Notes under the pieces: generated by a model
What the model saw: only the letters and a program-made list of their open reading frames with translations
Database searches by the model: none
What the model was told of the DNA's origin: nothing
In this document: positions 1 to 7,083 of the stretch, one piece after another
How the letters are laid out: each line of letters starts with the position of its first letter
How positions within the stretch are numbered: the first letter of the stretch is position 1
Assembly: GCA_024639205.1 (NCBI GenBank)
Contig: JAHEIV010000052.1
Span: forward strand, 1 to 11,159
Direction of reading: 5' to 3'
DNA: 11,159 nucleotides
From: Deltaproteobacteria bacterium
GTDB taxonomy: Bacteria; Desulfobacterota; Desulfobacteria; Desulfobacterales; SG8-13
Made by a program: the position numbers and the translations under genes

Positions 1-91
1 GTCCGATCAGTACGATGTTGGTGAGGATGGTCTCTTTGATTGCCCGGATTCGGTCGACGTAGGTTGGAAGATTGTCAAGGTAAGACTCCAT
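1..91 (-). CDS. N-terminal fragment of a truncated gene, possibly M20-type peptidase
   Basis: An open frame starts at ATG 91-89 and runs off the left edge of the window. Thirty residues are visible: it begins MESYLDNLPTYVDRIRAIKE and continues with a hydrophobic TILTNIVLIG stretch. A G5 ribosome-binding site lies at 97-101 (minus strand), 5 nt before the ATG, which supports a real start. The segment resembles the N-terminus of M20-family metallohydrolases, in which an amphipathic helix leads into a strand before the first catalytic domain. All metal-binding motifs would lie outside the window, so the product name is a guess. The gene has the same orientation as cobA/hemD and begins about 200 nt downstream of its stop. 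Confidence 0.5.
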   Translation of the reverse strand, partial: MESYLDNLPTYVDRIRAIKETILTNIVLIG

Positions 92-288
92 CTGAACCCC
101 CAAGACTATATAAGTACATCAGAACCGGGGATGAGGTCAACCAGATTGTTGCCGCGACGGTAATGCACCGGCACCGCAGGCATCGGCCGTAACATCGAGC
201 GGGCGGCTCGGTCCATCGGGCCCAGGACTCGAAGGTTGCAATATATCGCTGGAATCAGTCGGCCGGGAACGGCGGTTGCGCCGGACCA
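92..288. other. Intergenic region between cobA/hemD and the truncated gene
   Basis: About 200 nt without a credible gene. It holds the G5 ribosome-binding site of the truncated gene (97-101, minus strand) and a small potential hairpin at 196-210 (CGAGC/GCTCG stem, 5-nt loop). The hairpin has no T-run on the transcribed side, so I do not call it a terminator. No clear promoter was seen. Confidence 0.5.
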
Positions 289-1827
289 TCAGGCATTGAA
301 GTGTCGAACAATCGCTTCCACCAGCCCGGGTATGGTGAAGGTCTCGGCCGCAACGTGCACGTCAAAACCGAGTTTGCGGGCCGTCTCCGAGGTGATCGGG
401 CCGATGCTGGCGACGGTGACCGGTCGCATCAGGTCTTTAAAATCCTGCTCGGGCAGCAGCGCCTTGAAATTGCGCACGGTGGAAGAGCTGGTGAAGGTAA
501 CCAGGTCGATCCCACCGCTTCGCAGCGCCGCGATCAGCTGTTCGGCGCTGTCGGTGACCGGAACGGTGCGATAAACGGTGATTTCATCGACCCGGGCGCC
601 CATTTTCCTTAATTCATCCGGCAGCACCGGTCGGGCTTCCTCGGCACGGGGCAGCAGGATACGGCTGCTGTCGATGTTGACCGCTTTGAATGCATCGACC
701 ACCGATTCCGCACGGTAGTTTTCCGGCACGATGTCGCTGTTCAATCCGCGGGCGAACAGTTCGGCGGCGGTTGCCGGACCAATGGCAGCTGTGTGGAGGT
801 GGTGCAGCGCACGGACATCTTTGTTAAGGGCAAATAGCCGATCGAAGAACTGCTGGACGCCGTTGACGCTGGTGAATACCAGCCAGCTGTATTCGGCCAG
901 TCGCCCGATGGCCTGGTCCAGCAGGCGCCAGTCATCGGGCGGCAACACCCGGATGGTCGGAAATTCGAGACACTGCGCGCCGAGATCGGTGAGGGTGCGA
1001 ATCAAATCACTGGCCTGGGTCCGGGCCCGGGTGACTACGATTCTTTTTCCGAGCAGCGGCCGGCTCTCGAACCACTGCATGTTTTCGCGCAGCTGCACCA
1101 CATCGCCCACGACGACAATCGCCGGGGCCTTCAGACCGGCTGTGCGGACCCGCTCGACAATGTCCTGCAGCGTGCCGGAGACCGTCTGTTGGCGCGCGGT
1201 CGTTCCCCAGCGAATCACCGCTGCGGGAGTGGTGGCGGGCTTTCCGTTGTCGATCAGCCGCTCTACGATCCGGGGAAGGTTTTTTACCCCCATCAAAAAG
1301 ACCAGGGTGCCGATGCCGCCGGCCAGAGATTTCCAGTCAATGCTGGTGTCGTCCTTGGTCGGGTCTTCGTGTCCGGTGATAAACGCAACCGAGGAAGTAA
1401 ATTGGCGGTGGGTGAGCGGGATGCCGGCATACGCCGGTGCGGCGATGGCCGACGTGACGCCGGGCACGACCTCAAAATCGATCCCTTCGGCGATCAGCAC
1501 CTCGGCTTCTTCACCGCCGCGGCCGAAGATGAAAGGGTCACCGCCCTTCAGGCGCGTAACGATCCGGTGCTGCTTGGCCTTTTCAACGATGAGCGCGTTG
1601 ATGCCTTCCTGGGACAGGGTGTGGTCTCCCCCTTTTTTGCCGACGTAGATCAGCTCGGCATTTTCACCGGCATGGCTCAGCAGTGCCGGCGCTGCCAGGT
1701 AATCGTATATGATCACATCGGCGTTGCGGATACATTCCAGTCCCTTGACCGTTATCAGGCCGGGGTCGCCGGGACCCGCACCCACCAGGTAGACGATGCC
1801 GCTGTTTTGTTTACCCACTGGCCCCAT
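289..1827 (-). CDS. cobA/hemD: Fused uroporphyrinogen-III C-methyltransferase / uroporphyrinogen-III synthase
   Basis: A two-domain cytoplasmic enzyme of 512 aa. Residues about 10-255 are the SAM-dependent methyltransferase (SUMT/CobA), with VYLVGAGPGDPGLIT near the start, the RLKGGDPFIFGRGGEEA motif and VPGVTSA. This domain turns uroporphyrinogen III into precorrin-2. Residues about 258-505 are a HemD domain (GKRIVVTRAR, WLVFTSVNGV, VTFTSSSTV, SIGPITSETARKLG), which cyclises hydroxymethylbilane to uroporphyrinogen III. The fusion thus performs two consecutive steps after HemC, whose gene lies 101 nt upstream on the same strand. Such fusions are common in anaerobes that use sirohaem, B12 and the sirohaem-dependent haem route. 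The start is slightly uncertain: an AAAGG sequence abuts the ATG at 1827, so GTG at 1818-1816, three codons in and about 9 nt from it, may be the real start (509 aa). Confidence 0.95.
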   Translation of the reverse strand: MGPVGKQNSGIVYLVGAGPGDPGLITVKGLECIRNADVIIYDYLAAPALLSHAGENAELIYVGKKGGDHTLSQEGINALIVEKAKQHRIVTRLKGGDPFIFGRGGEEAEVLIAEGIDFEVVPGVTSAIAAPAYAGIPLTHRQFTSSVAFITGHEDPTKDDTSIDWKSLAGGIGTLVFLMGVKNLPRIVERLIDNGKPATTPAAVIRWGTTARQQTVSGTLQDIVERVRTAGLKAPAIVVVGDVVQLRENMQWFESRPLLGKRIVVTRARTQASDLIRTLTDLGAQCLEFPTIRVLPPDDWRLLDQAIGRLAEYSWLVFTSVNGVQQFFDRLFALNKDVRALHHLHTAAIGPATAAELFARGLNSDIVPENYRAESVVDAFKAVNIDSSRILLPRAEEARPVLPDELRKMGARVDEITVYRTVPVTDSAEQLIAALRSGGIDLVTFTSSSTVRNFKALLPEQDFKDLMRPVTVASIGPITSETARKLGFDVHVAAETFTIPGLVEAIVRHFNA

Positions 1828-1928
1828 CCTTTACAAAGCGGAATTTGTGCGCCGCCTCCCCGGTGCCATTCCCCATACCATCGCGTTGGTTAGCCATCAT
1901 TTTACAGTGCTTTCGCTTCTCCATGAGA

Positions 1929-2867
1929 TTATGCCAGTTGGTGCTGCAATTCCCGCAGAATTCGATCTGCCCCTTTGGAAAGCAGATCCTCGGCCAGCTC
2001 CACACCGAGTCGTTCGGCGTTGCGCGCCGGCCCCGATCGACTGCTGCGGATCACCTTCCGGCCTTTGAGATCCGCCACCAGCCCCTCCAGATCGATGTGA
2101 TCGCCGTCAACCCGCCCATAGCCGGCAATCGGCACCTGGCAGCTTCCTTCCAACCGATGCAAAAAAGCACGCTCTCCGAGCACTGCCTGCCGGGTGGGCA
2201 GATGGTCGAGCGCCTGCAGTCGTTCACCGATTTCGGTATCCTGGCTGCGGATTTCGATGCAAAGGGCTCCCTGCCCGACCGCCGGCAGCATCACCGAGCT
2301 GTCGAGATGCTCGGTGATTCGTTTTTCCAGTCCGAGGCGCCGGACGCCGGCAGCCGCCAGCACCACGGCATCCAGGCCTGCGACCCCCGCCTCCAGCTTT
2401 TTGAGCCGCGTGTCGAGGTTGCCGCGCAGCGGAACCACCAAAAGATCCGGCCGAACGTGTTGCAGCTGAGAAGCTCGCCGCAGACTGCCGGTGCCGATCC
2501 GGGCACCGGGGGGCAGCTCTGCAAAGCACAGGTCGTTGCGTGATATCAGCACATCGGCCGGATTCTCGCGTTCGGGCATGGGGCCGATGCACAGGCCGTC
2601 GGGCAAAACCGACGGCATGTCTTTCATGCTGTGAACCGCCAGATCCACCCGGCGATCGAGAAGCGCTTGCTCGATTTCTTTTACGAAAAGCCCCTTGCCG
2701 CCCAAATCGGCCAGGGGAACGTCCAAAATCTTGTCGCCTTTGGTCTTGATCACAACCAGGTCAACACAAAGGGCAGGGTGTTGTTCCAGAAGCGCCGCTT
2801 TCACCCATTCGCTTTGCCACAGGGCCAGCTGGCTGCCGCGGGTTCCGATTCTCACGGTTTGTTTCAT
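1929..2867 (-). CDS. hemC: Porphobilinogen deaminase (hydroxymethylbilane synthase)
   Basis: Condenses four porphobilinogens into hydroxymethylbilane, the substrate of the HemD domain encoded next downstream. The 312-aa protein begins MKQTVRIGTRGSQLALWQ, the standard N-terminus of the family. HSMKDMP (residues 79-85) carries the catalytic aspartate (D83), GTGSLRRASQL (126-136) and LRGNLDTRL (148-155) match the substrate-binding region, and EGSCQVPI holds C243, the attachment point of the dipyrromethane cofactor. The frame stays open upstream to 2993, but that part is a shadow of the fmdB-like gene. ATG at 2867 is chosen because homologues begin there. The fmdB-like stop is only 2 nt upstream, and no strong ribosome-binding site precedes the ATG, so translation is probably coupled to that gene. 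Confidence 0.96.
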   Translation of the reverse strand: MKQTVRIGTRGSQLALWQSEWVKAALLEQHPALCVDLVVIKTKGDKILDVPLADLGGKGLFVKEIEQALLDRRVDLAVHSMKDMPSVLPDGLCIGPMPERENPADVLISRNDLCFAELPPGARIGTGSLRRASQLQHVRPDLLVVPLRGNLDTRLKKLEAGVAGLDAVVLAAAGVRRLGLEKRITEHLDSSVMLPAVGQGALCIEIRSQDTEIGERLQALDHLPTRQAVLGERAFLHRLEGSCQVPIAGYGRVDGDHIDLEGLVADLKGRKVIRSSRSGPARNAERLGVELAEDLLSKGADRILRELQHQLA

Positions 2868-2869
2868 CG

Positions 2870-3097
2870 TCAGTGACCGCAGCTGGAGCAGCTGGAGGCC
2901 TTGCAGCCGGTGCAGGCGGTGCCGGCCGATTTGGATACCGTCTGTCCGCCGCTGCCTTTGCTGACAAATCCGCAGGTCGACATCAGCCGGCAAACGTCGG
3001 CGCTGTTGCAGGAAGGACAGTCCGGACTTTCACTGCCGAAGACCAGACACTCGAAGTCTTTATGGCACTTTTCACAGTGGTATTCATAGATGGGCAT
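2870..3097 (-). CDS. FmdB-family zinc ribbon protein
   Basis: A 75-aa protein opening MPIYEYHCEKCHKDFE, the signature N-terminus of the FmdB/CxxC_CxxC_SSSS family. C8/C11 and C27/C30 form the two CxxC pairs expected to bind one zinc. The linker is Gly/Ser-rich, and the tail has extra cysteines in CTGCKASSCSSCGH, giving four more thiols (C62, C65, C70, C73). Many family members have this low-complexity, Cys-rich end. FmdB was named from a regulator of formamidase/amidase genes, but no general biochemical role is established. A strong ribosome-binding site (AAGGAG, 3106-3111 on the minus strand) lies 8 nt before the ATG. The stop is 2 nt from the hemC start, so the two are co-translated. A link to tetrapyrrole synthesis is suggested only by position. 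Confidence 0.88.
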   Translation of the reverse strand: MPIYEYHCEKCHKDFECLVFGSESPDCPSCNSADVCRLMSTCGFVSKGSGGQTVSKSAGTACTGCKASSCSSCGH

Positions 3098-3172
3098 GCG
3101 GGCAACTCCTTAAAAGTAAGGTGATAAAACACCTCAACCTATTCATCTGTAATCAAAAAGCAAGGTTTGCCT

Positions 3173-3754
3173 TTATTCATCAAATGCCTGCGGGAACAGG
3201 ATCCGATCCACCAGCTCGCACACGATGTGGGCAATGGTGATGTGGGTTTCCTGCACGCGGGCGGTAGAATCCGATTCGACGCGAAATACCAGGTCGGCGA
3301 CATCCGCCAGCTTCCCGCCGCTGCCGGTCATCCCCAGCGTGAACAAACCGATTTCTTTTGCCACTTCCACGCCGCGCAGAACGTTGGCAGAGTTGCCGCT
3401 GGTGCTGATCCCCCAGGCGAAATCGCCGCTGCGGCCCAGCGCTGTGATCTGTTTGGCGAAGATCTCGTCGAAGTCATAATCGTTTCCGATGCTGGTGAGC
3501 GCTGAGGTGTCGGTGGTCAGTGCGATGGCCCCCAGGGGCGGGCGTTCGATTCGAAAGCGGTTTACAAACTCGGCGGCAATGTGCTGGCAGTCGGCTGCAC
3601 TGCCGCCGTTGCCGAAAAGCAGGATCTTGTGGCCCGCGGCCACGCATTCAGCCAATTTGACGGCCACATCGCCGATGAGGGCCCGTTGCCCGCCAATCGC
3701 TTTTTCTTTTACTGCGATACTGTCTTTAAGGATCTGCTCGATGACGGCGTCCAT
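3173..3754 (-). CDS. gmhA: SIS-domain sedoheptulose-7-phosphate isomerase
   Basis: A cytoplasmic enzyme of 193 aa, the usual GmhA length. It converts sedoheptulose 7-phosphate to D-glycero-manno-heptose 7-phosphate, the first step toward the ADP- or GDP-heptose used in lipopolysaccharide core or other glycans. The SIS fold is seen in KILLFGNGGSAADCQHIAAEF (phosphate loop GNGGSA) and GISTSGNSANVL (115-126). Candidate zinc and catalytic residues are H58, E62, Q168 and H176; the 8-residue spacing of the last two in VQETHITIAH matches GmhA rather than other SIS proteins. The AAGGAG ribosome-binding site at 3761-3766 is 6 nt from the ATG. The gene starts 35 nt after the TPR gene stop. No other heptose genes (hldE, gmhB, hldD) are in view. 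Confidence 0.92.
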   Translation of the reverse strand: MDAVIEQILKDSIAVKEKAIGGQRALIGDVAVKLAECVAAGHKILLFGNGGSAADCQHIAAEFVNRFRIERPPLGAIALTTDTSALTSIGNDYDFDEIFAKQITALGRSGDFAWGISTSGNSANVLRGVEVAKEIGLFTLGMTGSGGKLADVADLVFRVESDSTARVQETHITIAHIVCELVDRILFPQAFDE

Positions 3755-3789
3755 TGACTTCTCCTTTGCCGATGGGTTTTATCACGCGG

Positions 3790-5133
3790 TCAGGGTTTGC
3801 CGGATAGCCGGTTTTGAACCTCGGCGATCACCTCCGTTGCATCCCAGCCCAACTCGGCGGCTTTCCGGTACTGCTCGAGGGCCTCCGGCAGGTGATCCCC
3901 GTGCGCCAGCAGATCCCCGAGACGCTGGCGATACAAGCCGTTGGTCGGGGCGATGTCGACACTCTGCCGGCAAAAGAGCAGGGCGATTTCACGGTTTTTC
4001 CCCAACCCATGGTACAGCCAGCCGAGCCCGGACAGGGAAGTCGCATCGTTTGCGTTGCGTCGCAGGGCTTTTTTGTAAGTGTTGACCGCATCCTGTGGCA
4101 GCTGCAGAGCGCTGTAACAATCGCCCAGAGCCGCCAGGGCAGGGACCGAGTCCGGGCAGGTTCGCACCGCTCGCTCCAGGTGCGGCCTGGCACTGTCGGG
4201 TATGTCCATTTCCAGGTAGAGCCGGCCGATCTGCAGTGCAATTTCAAATCGCTCTCCAGGCCGGCTGTCGGCCCGTAGAAGGTATTCCAGGGCTTCCTTG
4301 TGGTTGCCCGTCATTTTGCTGACCAGACCGGCGTTGTAGAGCGCAAAGGGCTCACCCGGATCGATCTCGATGGCGGTGGTAAACGCCTGCAGGGCTTGCG
4401 GCAGGTCTTCGGCTGCGCCGTAGCACACCCCCAGGCTGTTGTGGATGTTGGCATCGTGGGGATCGAGCTCAAGCGCCTTTTTGAATTCTTCAACCGCGCC
4501 GTCGATGTCGCCCGCATCGTAGAGCCGGTCGGCGCTGATGTTCAAACTGATGGCGTCGAAAACCACCAGGCTGTCGGGTCCGAAGAAACGGGCATGCTCG
4601 AGCGCCTTGCGGGCGTTGTCCAGGACCTGGTCTTTGCGGAAATCGAGACAGGGAAAGTCGGCGATACCGATGGTCACGGTCTGCTCGCAGCGATCCGCCA
4701 GAGATTGTTTGATTTGCCTGGCCAGCCGGCGGCCGGTGGCGGCATCCGCATCCGGGGTGAAACAACCCAGCTGCAGGTCCTCGAGGACCCCCCACAAAAC
4801 CGGTTGCTGTGCACCGAAGTCATCGAGGGTCCGGGAAACCGCCCGGCGGCATGCGCTGGCATCGCCGGATGCGACGGTTTTCTCGTTCGCAGGCTCGAAA
4901 TCGATGGCGATCACCAGCGCAGCGAATTGACTTGAAGCCTCCAATGCGTTCATGGACTGGCGAACGAATGCCTCTCCCTGGGGCCGGTCGGGATACAACT
5001 CTTCTGCCGATTCATCCGCATACAGCGACGATATGGGAGAAGGCTCTGATTTTCCGTGCTGCCGGGCCCTTGACCGCAGAAACGGTTCCGCCGGGTTTTC
5101 TTTCGCGTCTGGCTCAGGCCGATGCTTTGTCAT
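3790..5133 (-). CDS. TPR protein with an N-terminal degenerate GGDEF-like domain
   Basis: A 447-aa protein with no signal peptide or membrane span. Residues 1-55 are polar and probably disordered. Residues about 65-193 look like a decayed GGDEF fold: LVIAIDFEPANEK sits where the first strand and metal-binding Asp would be, and TVTIGIADFP followed by ARKALEHARFFGPDSLVVFD matches the family's C-terminal VSIGIA...ALY.AK..GRN..V.F. Where the GG[D/E]EF loop should be there is instead WGVLEDLQLGCF (114-125), so cyclase activity is not expected. Residues about 196-440 hold roughly seven tetratricopeptide repeats (for example AVEEFKKALELDP and ALQAFTTAIEIDP), a protein-binding superhelix. The start ATG overlaps the selA stop in ATGA (5130-5133), and an AAGGA site lies 6 nt upstream inside selA, so it is translationally coupled. 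The function is unknown; a scaffold or nucleotide-sensing role is possible. Confidence 0.82.
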   Translation of the reverse strand: MTKHRPEPDAKENPAEPFLRSRARQHGKSEPSPISSLYADESAEELYPDRPQGEAFVRQSMNALEASSQFAALVIAIDFEPANEKTVASGDASACRRAVSRTLDDFGAQQPVLWGVLEDLQLGCFTPDADAATGRRLARQIKQSLADRCEQTVTIGIADFPCLDFRKDQVLDNARKALEHARFFGPDSLVVFDAISLNISADRLYDAGDIDGAVEEFKKALELDPHDANIHNSLGVCYGAAEDLPQALQAFTTAIEIDPGEPFALYNAGLVSKMTGNHKEALEYLLRADSRPGERFEIALQIGRLYLEMDIPDSARPHLERAVRTCPDSVPALAALGDCYSALQLPQDAVNTYKKALRRNANDATSLSGLGWLYHGLGKNREIALLFCRQSVDIAPTNGLYRQRLGDLLAHGDHLPEALEQYRKAAELGWDATEVIAEVQNRLSGKP

Positions 5134-6560
5134 GGCTTGTCCTTGTTTAGCAACTGTTGAAATGCAGCCGCTATGATGTCCAGTTCTTCCTCCTGTATCG
5201 TACGCGGGTCGACGATATAGCGGTCTTCTTTGATTCGGGCGATGATCGGCGGCGAGAAGCGCCGCAGAAAAGACTCGATCCGGTTGGCCGATATCCCTTT
5301 TACGGTGATGGCCAGACCCCGACTGGGAAGCTCCAGCAGGGGCAGCGAACCACCACCGGCCTTGGAAGTCTGCCGGACCAGATCGATCTGCATGCGCTCG
5401 GTGTCGAGTCTTTCCAGCATCGCTTTCAGCCGCAGGGCTTTTTTTTCGACCGCTTCCACCGGTTCTGTGATCATCCGCAAGGTGGGGATGGCCGCGACGG
5501 CCTTTTTTTCGTCCCGGTACAGCCGCAGGGTAGTTTCCAGGGCTGCCAGGGTGAGTTTGTCGATTCGCAGCGCCCGGGTGATCGGGTTTTGCTTGATTCG
5601 ATCCATTATTTCCGGTTTGCCGAGGATGAAACCGGCCTGGGTGGCGCCCAGCAGCTTGTCGCCGCTGAAGGTGACCAGATCGATACCGGAGGCCAGTGAA
5701 TCCTGAACGGTCGGTTCTTTGGCCAACCCGTAACGGGAAAAATCGATGAACGTGCCGCTGCCCAGATCCTCCATGACCGGTATGCCCCTTTCGGCGCCCA
5801 GCTCCGCCAGCTCCTGCAGAGACACTTCGCGGGTAAAGCCGACAATGCTGTAATTGCTCTGGTGCACCTTCAACAGCAGGGCGGTTTCTTCATCCACGGC
5901 CTTTTCGTAATCTGTGAGATGCGTCCGATTGGTGGTGCCGACTTCCACCATGATCCCGCCGCTTTGGGCCATGACATCCGGGATTCGAAACGAGCCGCCG
6001 ATCTCCACCAGCTCCCCCCGGGAGACGATCACTTTTTTGCCCTTGGCGAGCGTGTTCAGAGCCAGCAGGACGGCACCGGCATTGTTGTTGACCGCGATAG
6101 CCGCTTCCGCCCCGGTGATCTCGCAGATCAGGTCTTCCACGATGCTGTAGCGCGATCCGCGTTTGCCGCGTTGCAGGTCGAACTCCAGGTTGGAGTATTG
6201 GCCGGCGATGCGCACCAGGTTCTCGACGGCCTCTGTGGCCAGCAGGGATCGGCCCAGGTTGGTGTGGATCACGATGCCGGTGGCGTTGACCAGCGGCTGT
6301 AAATTCGGGGCCATCGATCGGTCGGCGGTTTCCCGCACGGTTTCCATAACAGCGCTGTCGGCCAGGCGAGCTGTGTCGATCCGGCGGCCGGAGCCGATAA
6401 TTGCTTCCCGCAGATCATCCAGCACGGTTCGAATGGAGCGGGTGAGAACCGAACGGGGAACCGATTGAAAAAAAGCATCCCGATCGGCCAGCTCCAGCAG
6501 GCGGTCGACCCCGGGCAGCTTTCTGAGCATCTCCTTTTGTGTGGCCGTAAGCGGCATCAT
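5130..6560 (-). CDS. selA: L-seryl-tRNA(Sec) selenium transferase
   Basis: A PLP enzyme that converts seryl-tRNA(Sec) to selenocysteinyl-tRNA(Sec) with selenophosphate, so this organism should make selenoproteins. From ATG 6560 the product is 476 aa, close to the usual 460-475. The N-terminal helical domain begins with LRKLPGVDRLLE; NATGIVIHTNLGRSLL, EFDLQRGKRGSRY and AVNNNAGAVLLALNTLA are family blocks. The PLP lysine is K302 in TFSGDKLLGATQAGFILGK. Most members have GGPQAG where this one has GATQAG. The frame stays open to a GTG at 6653, but that upstream part is low-complexity and lacks a ribosome-binding site. A second ATG follows at 6557. A weak GAAGA lies 5 nt before the first ATG. selB and selC are not in the window. 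Confidence 0.94.
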   Translation of the reverse strand: MMPLTATQKEMLRKLPGVDRLLELADRDAFFQSVPRSVLTRSIRTVLDDLREAIIGSGRRIDTARLADSAVMETVRETADRSMAPNLQPLVNATGIVIHTNLGRSLLATEAVENLVRIAGQYSNLEFDLQRGKRGSRYSIVEDLICEITGAEAAIAVNNNAGAVLLALNTLAKGKKVIVSRGELVEIGGSFRIPDVMAQSGGIMVEVGTTNRTHLTDYEKAVDEETALLLKVHQSNYSIVGFTREVSLQELAELGAERGIPVMEDLGSGTFIDFSRYGLAKEPTVQDSLASGIDLVTFSGDKLLGATQAGFILGKPEIMDRIKQNPITRALRIDKLTLAALETTLRLYRDEKKAVAAIPTLRMITEPVEAVEKKALRLKAMLERLDTERMQIDLVRQTSKAGGGSLPLLELPSRGLAITVKGISANRIESFLRRFSPPIIARIKEDRYIVDPRTIQEEELDIIAAAFQQLLNKDKP

Positions 6561-6603
6561 TGTTTTCTTCGTTTTTTTTTCTGTGCTTGCCTGACCGCTT
6601 GTC

Positions 6604-6628
6604 GCAGCAGCATTTTTATCCCTGCTGC
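6604..6628 (-). other. Inverted repeat (potential hairpin) in the selA leader
   Basis: A perfect 7-bp inverted repeat, GCAGCAG/CTGCTGC, with an 11-nt loop. It lies between the proposed selA promoter and the selA start, so it would be in the 5' untranslated RNA. There is no T-run after it in the direction of transcription. It could be a stability element or chance. Confidence 0.4.
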
Positions 6629-6671
6629 AGACAAATCCAGACGGCTGCGGCACTAAACTGTATTTAATAAC

Positions 6672-6699
6672 ATTATATGCAGAATCATTTCAATCGCAA
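6672..6699 (-). promoter_or_regulatory. Candidate sigma-70-type promoter for selA
   Basis: On the minus strand a perfect TATAAT -10 box lies at 6677-6672, with TTGCGA (4 of 6 to the -35 consensus) at 6699-6694 and a 16-nt spacer. Transcription would start near 6665, giving a leader of about 105 nt before the selA ATG. The local sequence is AT-richer than the flanking genes. No other promoter this good was seen upstream of the minus-strand genes, so it may serve the selA-TPR-gmhA unit and perhaps more. Confidence 0.5.
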
Positions 6700-6713
6700 A
6701 GTGTGAAACATAA

Positions 6714-6788
6714 GGGGACAGCCGTGAAATATGGATATTTACAATTAGGACAACAGGGGACAGCCATTAAACATGGATATTTACAATT
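6714..6788. repeat. Pair of 33-bp direct repeats, 42-bp period
   Basis: Copy 1 is 6714-6746 and copy 2 is 6756-6788. Both begin GGGGACAGCC and end ATGGATATTTACAATT; they differ at 3 of 33 positions (11, 13 and 17). A 9-nt spacer separates them. GGGGACAG-type motifs are known to recur near IS200-like REP-associated tyrosine transposase (RAYT) genes in related bacteria, so this may be a remnant of such an element, but no transposase is present here. Alternatively the copies could be tandem binding sites for a regulator between the divergent selA and rfbB genes. Confidence 0.7.
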
Positions 6789-7083
6789 GCGATGCGATCA
6801 TGAAAGAACAGTAATGAAATCCCGATAGGTGTAGGTGCCGGTTTCCAAATGTTATATTGCAGATTCGCCTTTCCCGGGTTCAACATTTTTTTTGCGTAAC
6901 GTTGGTTTTGCGGTCTTCATCGACTTTTCGCATGAGTTTTCTCGGGAATTAGTTATCCTCGTATTTGATTATTTCTTTGCAACGCGGTATTTATACTGTC
7001 GATAGCATTTCGCATGCACCATAACGGCCGTCGAAAATCAAAGAGAAAATAGATACCCGGTCCGGGGCGGAGCTGAGAGGTCG
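6789..7083. other. Intergenic region upstream of rfbB
   Basis: About 295 nt without a credible gene, AT-richer than the flanking coding DNA. It contains a T8 run near 6884, a weak candidate rfbB promoter at 6965-6997, and possible ribosome-binding sequences GGAG (7069-7072) and GAGAGG (7075-7080) just before the rfbB ATG. Short open frames here (for example a four-codon one from the ATG near 6810) look accidental. Confidence 0.5.
6965..6997 (+). promoter_or_regulatory. Weak candidate promoter for rfbB
   Basis: TATACT at 6992-6997 matches the -10 consensus at 5 of 6 positions. TTGATT at 6965-6970 (4 of 6 to -35) is 21 nt away, too far for an ideal pair; TATTTA at 6988-6993 would give a 17-nt spacer but is a poorer -10. 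The leader would be about 80 nt. It is listed because it is the best plus-strand candidate in the gap. Confidence 0.25.

Noticed and set aside
731..1648. A 305-codon plus-strand open frame opposite cobA/hemD
   Set aside because: It lies fully antisense to a gene with clear family motifs, is Ser/Arg-rich and has no recognisable domain; it is a shadow of GC-rich codon usage.
6561..6653. N-terminal extension of SelA to a GTG at 6653
   Set aside because: The extension is low-complexity, lacks a ribosome-binding site, would leave only about 12 nt of leader, and is not part of the SelA family; ATG 6560 or 6557 fits the normal length.
6926..7016. TTTCGCATG occurring twice (6926-6934 and 7008-7016)
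   Set aside because: A 9-mer repeated once in about 80 nt may be chance, and the flanks do not match.
6561..7083. A selC tRNA(Sec) gene near selA
   Set aside because: I looked for a T-loop and acceptor pairing in the intergenic region; GGGTTCAAC near 6880 is not accompanied by a matching arm or cloverleaf.
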